Source: Roseomonas sp. E05
GTDB taxonomy: Bacteria; Pseudomonadota; Alphaproteobacteria; Acetobacterales; Acetobacteraceae
Length of the DNA: 64,000 nucleotides
Direction: 5' to 3'
Assembly (NCBI RefSeq): GCF_030063475.1
Contig: NZ_JASIRT010000002.1
Coordinates: forward strand, 186,001-250,000
Shown here piece by piece: positions 62,182 through 64,000 of the stretch. Position numbers and translations under genes: made by a program. The notes beneath the pieces were generated by a model that saw only the letters and a list, made by a program, of their open reading frames with translations, was not told the DNA's origin and ran no database searches. The first letter of the stretch is position 1; each line of letters starts with the position of its first letter.

Positions 62182-62967
62182 ATGGATCTGGGCCTCAAGG
62201 GCCGGACGGCGCTGGTGCTGGGCGCCGGCGGCGGTCTGGGCGGCGCCATCGCCAAGGCGCTGGCGGCCGAGGGCGCGAAGCTGGCGCTGGCCGATATCAG
62301 CGCCGAGGGGCTGAAGCGCATCGAGGGCGAGGTGAAGGCGCTCGGCGCCGAGGCGATGGCCATCGAATGGGACCTCGCCGACCTCGCCGCGATCGACGGC
62401 CACGTGCAGCGGATCGAGGAGACGCTCGGCCCGGTGCAGGTGCTGGTGAACAACACCGGCGGCCCGCCGCCGACGCCGGCCAGCGGCCAGGACCCGGCGC
62501 TCTGGGCGAAGCACTTCAACGCCATGGTGCTCTCCGTCATCGCGCTGACCGACCGCGTGCTGCCGGGCATGAAGGCGGCGAAGTGGGGCCGCGTCATCAC
62601 CAGCACCTCCTCGGGCGTGGTGGCGCCGATCCCCAATCTCGGCATCTCCAACGCGCTGCGCTCGACGCTGGTGGGCTGGTCCAAGACGCTCTCGCGCGAG
62701 GTGGCGCGGGACGGCATCACGGTGAACATCGTGCTGCCCGGCCGCGTGGCGACCGACCGCATCAGGTTCCTCGACGAGCAGAAGGCGAAGCGCGAGGGCC
62801 GCGCGGTGGAGGAGGTCTCCGCCGAGAGCACCGGCTCCATCCCCGCTGGCCGCTACGGCAAGCCGGAGGAGTATGGCGACGTGGTGGCCTTCCTCGCCTC
62901 GGCGCGCGCCTCCTACGTGAACGGCTCGGTCATCCGCGTGGATGGCGGGCTGATCCCCAGCATCTGA
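62182..62967 (+). CDS. SDR-family protein lacking the usual catalytic Tyr-Lys pair
   Basis: A 261-residue Rossmann-fold protein. The cofactor loop is VLGAGGGLGGAIAKALAAEG, NNTGGP replaces the usual NNAG region, and VDGGLIPSI ends the protein. Where YxxxK is expected the sequence reads PIPNLGISNALRSTLVG, without the tyrosine; this change is known in one divergent SDR subgroup. The ATG at 62182 has GGGAG seven bases upstream, better than 62176. It is first in the operon with the RraA-like gene 23 bp downstream. Confidence 0.88.
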   Translation: MDLGLKGRTALVLGAGGGLGGAIAKALAAEGAKLALADISAEGLKRIEGEVKALGAEAMAIEWDLADLAAIDGHVQRIEETLGPVQVLVNNTGGPPPTPASGQDPALWAKHFNAMVLSVIALTDRVLPGMKAAKWGRVITSTSSGVVAPIPNLGISNALRSTLVGWSKTLSREVARDGITVNIVLPGRVATDRIRFLDEQKAKREGRAVEEVSAESTGSIPAGRYGKPEEYGDVVAFLASARASYVNGSVIRVDGGLIPSI

Positions 62968-62990
62968 GACTGCAACAGGACCTTCCGACA

Positions 62991-63710
62991 ATGGCCGTGG
63001 ACGTTCTTCCGCTCGACCCGAAGATCATCGAGACCCTTTCCGGCATCTCCACCGCGACGCTGACGACGGTGCTGCTGAAGAAGGGCCTGCGCAACGTGTG
63101 GATGCGCGGCACCCGCCCGCTGAAGCCGGGCCAGCCGCGCCTCGTCGGCCGTGCCTTCACGCTGCGCTTCGTGCCCGCGCGCGAGGACCTGGCGACGCCG
63201 GCCTCCTGGTCCAACCCGATCTCCACCCGCTCGGCGATCGAGGCGATGCCCGAGGGCGTCATCGCCATCGCCGACGCGATGGGCGTGACCGATGCCGGCA
63301 TCTTCGGCGACATCCTCTGCGCGCGCATGGCGAAGCGGAAGGTGGCGGCGCTGATCACCGATGGCGTGGTGCGCGACGGGGCCGGCGTCATCGGCACCGG
63401 CCTGCCGGTGTGGTGCCAGGGCAACGCGGCGCCGCCCTCGGTGGCCGGCCTCACCTTCATCAACTGGCAGGAGCCGGTGGGCTGCGGCGGCGTCGCCGTC
63501 TTCCCGAACGATGTCGTGGTCGTGGATGACGACGGCGCCGTGCTGATCCCGCAGGCGCTGGTGGACGAGGTGACCGGGCTCGCCGCCGAACAGGAGGCGC
63601 AGGAGAGCTGGATCATGGGCGAGGTGGAAGGCGGCGCGGCGCTGCCGGGCCTCTATCCGCCGAATGCCGAGAACAAGGCGCGCTACGAGGCGAGCCGCAG
63701 GAAGAGCTGA
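62991..63710 (+). CDS. RraA-family protein, HMG/CHA aldolase-like
   Basis: A 239-residue protein. The aldolase signature G-D-x20-R-D is complete (GDILCARMAKRKVAALITDG then VVRD), which favours a class II 4-hydroxy-4-methyl-2-oxoglutarate-type aldolase or oxaloacetate decarboxylase over the RNase E regulator RraA. FPNDVVVVDDDGAVLIP is the conserved C-terminal strand region. Together with the LysR regulator, SDR and Bug receptor it suggests catabolism of an aromatic- or plant-derived carboxylate. Confidence 0.9.
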   Translation: MAVDVLPLDPKIIETLSGISTATLTTVLLKKGLRNVWMRGTRPLKPGQPRLVGRAFTLRFVPAREDLATPASWSNPISTRSAIEAMPEGVIAIADAMGVTDAGIFGDILCARMAKRKVAALITDGVVRDGAGVIGTGLPVWCQGNAAPPSVAGLTFINWQEPVGCGGVAVFPNDVVVVDDDGAVLIPQALVDEVTGLAAEQEAQESWIMGEVEGGAALPGLYPPNAENKARYEASRRKS

Positions 63711-63781
63711 CCGGCCCCTGGCGCCACGCCCTCCGGGAGAGGGGGCGGGCGCCGCGTGGCGCCTGGAGGAAAGGAACCGGA

Positions 63782-64000
63782 ATGATGAACCTGACGCGTC
63801 GCAGCCTCGGGCTGCTGGGGGCGGGCGCCCTGCTGGCCCGCCCGGCGCTTGCCGCCACCACCTGGCCGGGTGACCGGCCGATCATGGTGATCGTGCCCTA
63901 TCCGCCGGGCGGCGGGGTGGACCAGATGGCGCGGATGATCCTGCCCGCCGTGCAGCGCCATCTGCCCGGAGCCACCTTCGTGGTGGAGAACCGGCCGGGC
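63782..64000 (+). CDS. TctC/Bug-family receptor, N-terminal part (continues beyond window)
   Basis: The visible 73 residues start MMNLTRRSLGLLGAGALLARPALA, a Tat-like signal (TRRSLGLLG), followed by the Bug hallmark WPGDRPIMVIVPYPPGGGVDQMARMI and FVVENRPG. GGAGGAAAGG precedes the ATG. It is probably the solute receptor of the preceding SDR/RraA pathway. The 3' end is outside the window. Confidence 0.9.
   Translation, partial: MMNLTRRSLGLLGAGALLARPALAATTWPGDRPIMVIVPYPPGGGVDQMARMILPAVQRHLPGATFVVENRPG

Overview
The window is about 70% GC with very high third-position GC. It carries alphaproteobacterial signatures: a NepR/PhyR general stress response module, a PmtA-type phospholipid N-methyltransferase, TctC/Bug-type solute receptors and many peptide and organic-acid uptake genes. 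A Roseomonas-like member of the Acetobacteraceae fits best; this is inferred from gene content and composition, not from a marker gene. It looks like ordinary chromosome. I see no tRNA, rRNA, CRISPR array, phage or insertion sequence. One intergenic palindrome resembles a dispersed repeat.

Layout. 1-2.3 kb: the 3' end of a DEAD-box RNA helicase and an M20-family protein with a degenerate active site. 2.3-7.0 kb: a GntR/FadR regulator, a dipeptide-type binding protein, an M20 amidohydrolase and a nucleoside hydrolase. 7.1-11.5 kb: a hybrid histidine kinase broken by a one-base frameshift, preceded by an orphan TRAP-type binding protein and a small protein. 11.6-17.7 kb: a glycerophosphodiesterase, MepA, a type I secretion ATPase and adaptor flanked by two unknown small proteins, and a GtrA protein. 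17.8-25.7 kb: two tandem peptide-binding proteins followed by one DppBCDF-like transporter. 25.7-32.0 kb: a 2-oxoglutarate oxygenase, a form II CoxSLM molybdenum hydroxylase and a DadA-like oxidoreductase. 32.0-36.7 kb: a double cold-shock-domain protein with an Arg/Gly-rich repeat linker, a protein with a flagellin-like C-terminus, a Bug receptor, an enolase-superfamily pseudogene, an SDR and a secreted protein. 36.7-40.6 kb: GH8 endoglucanase, O-antigen ligase-like protein and class III aminotransferase.

41.3-57.1 kb is the most coherent part. It holds a PlcP-like phosphoesterase with an Agt-like glycosyltransferase, PmtA, the stress-response module (NepR, PhyR, a small acidic protein and an HRxxN-type histidine kinase), a stress-type SDR, and then pstSCAB-phoU-phoB. 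It ends with a DoxX protein and a binding protein plus permease of the iron/phosphonate ABC type. Pho-box-like 11-bp periodic repeats lie before pstS, before plcP-agt and before the binding protein near 57 kb, with a weaker set before pmtA. I infer a phosphate-starvation regulon that combines phosphate uptake, phospholipid-to-glycolipid replacement and probably uptake of another phosphorus source, interleaved with the general stress regulators.

57.2-64 kb: an enoyl-CoA hydratase-like protein, a YdiJ-like FAD/Fe-S dehydrogenase, and a LysR regulator divergent from an SDR, an RraA/HMG-aldolase-like protein and the start of another Bug receptor, which looks like a small catabolic operon.
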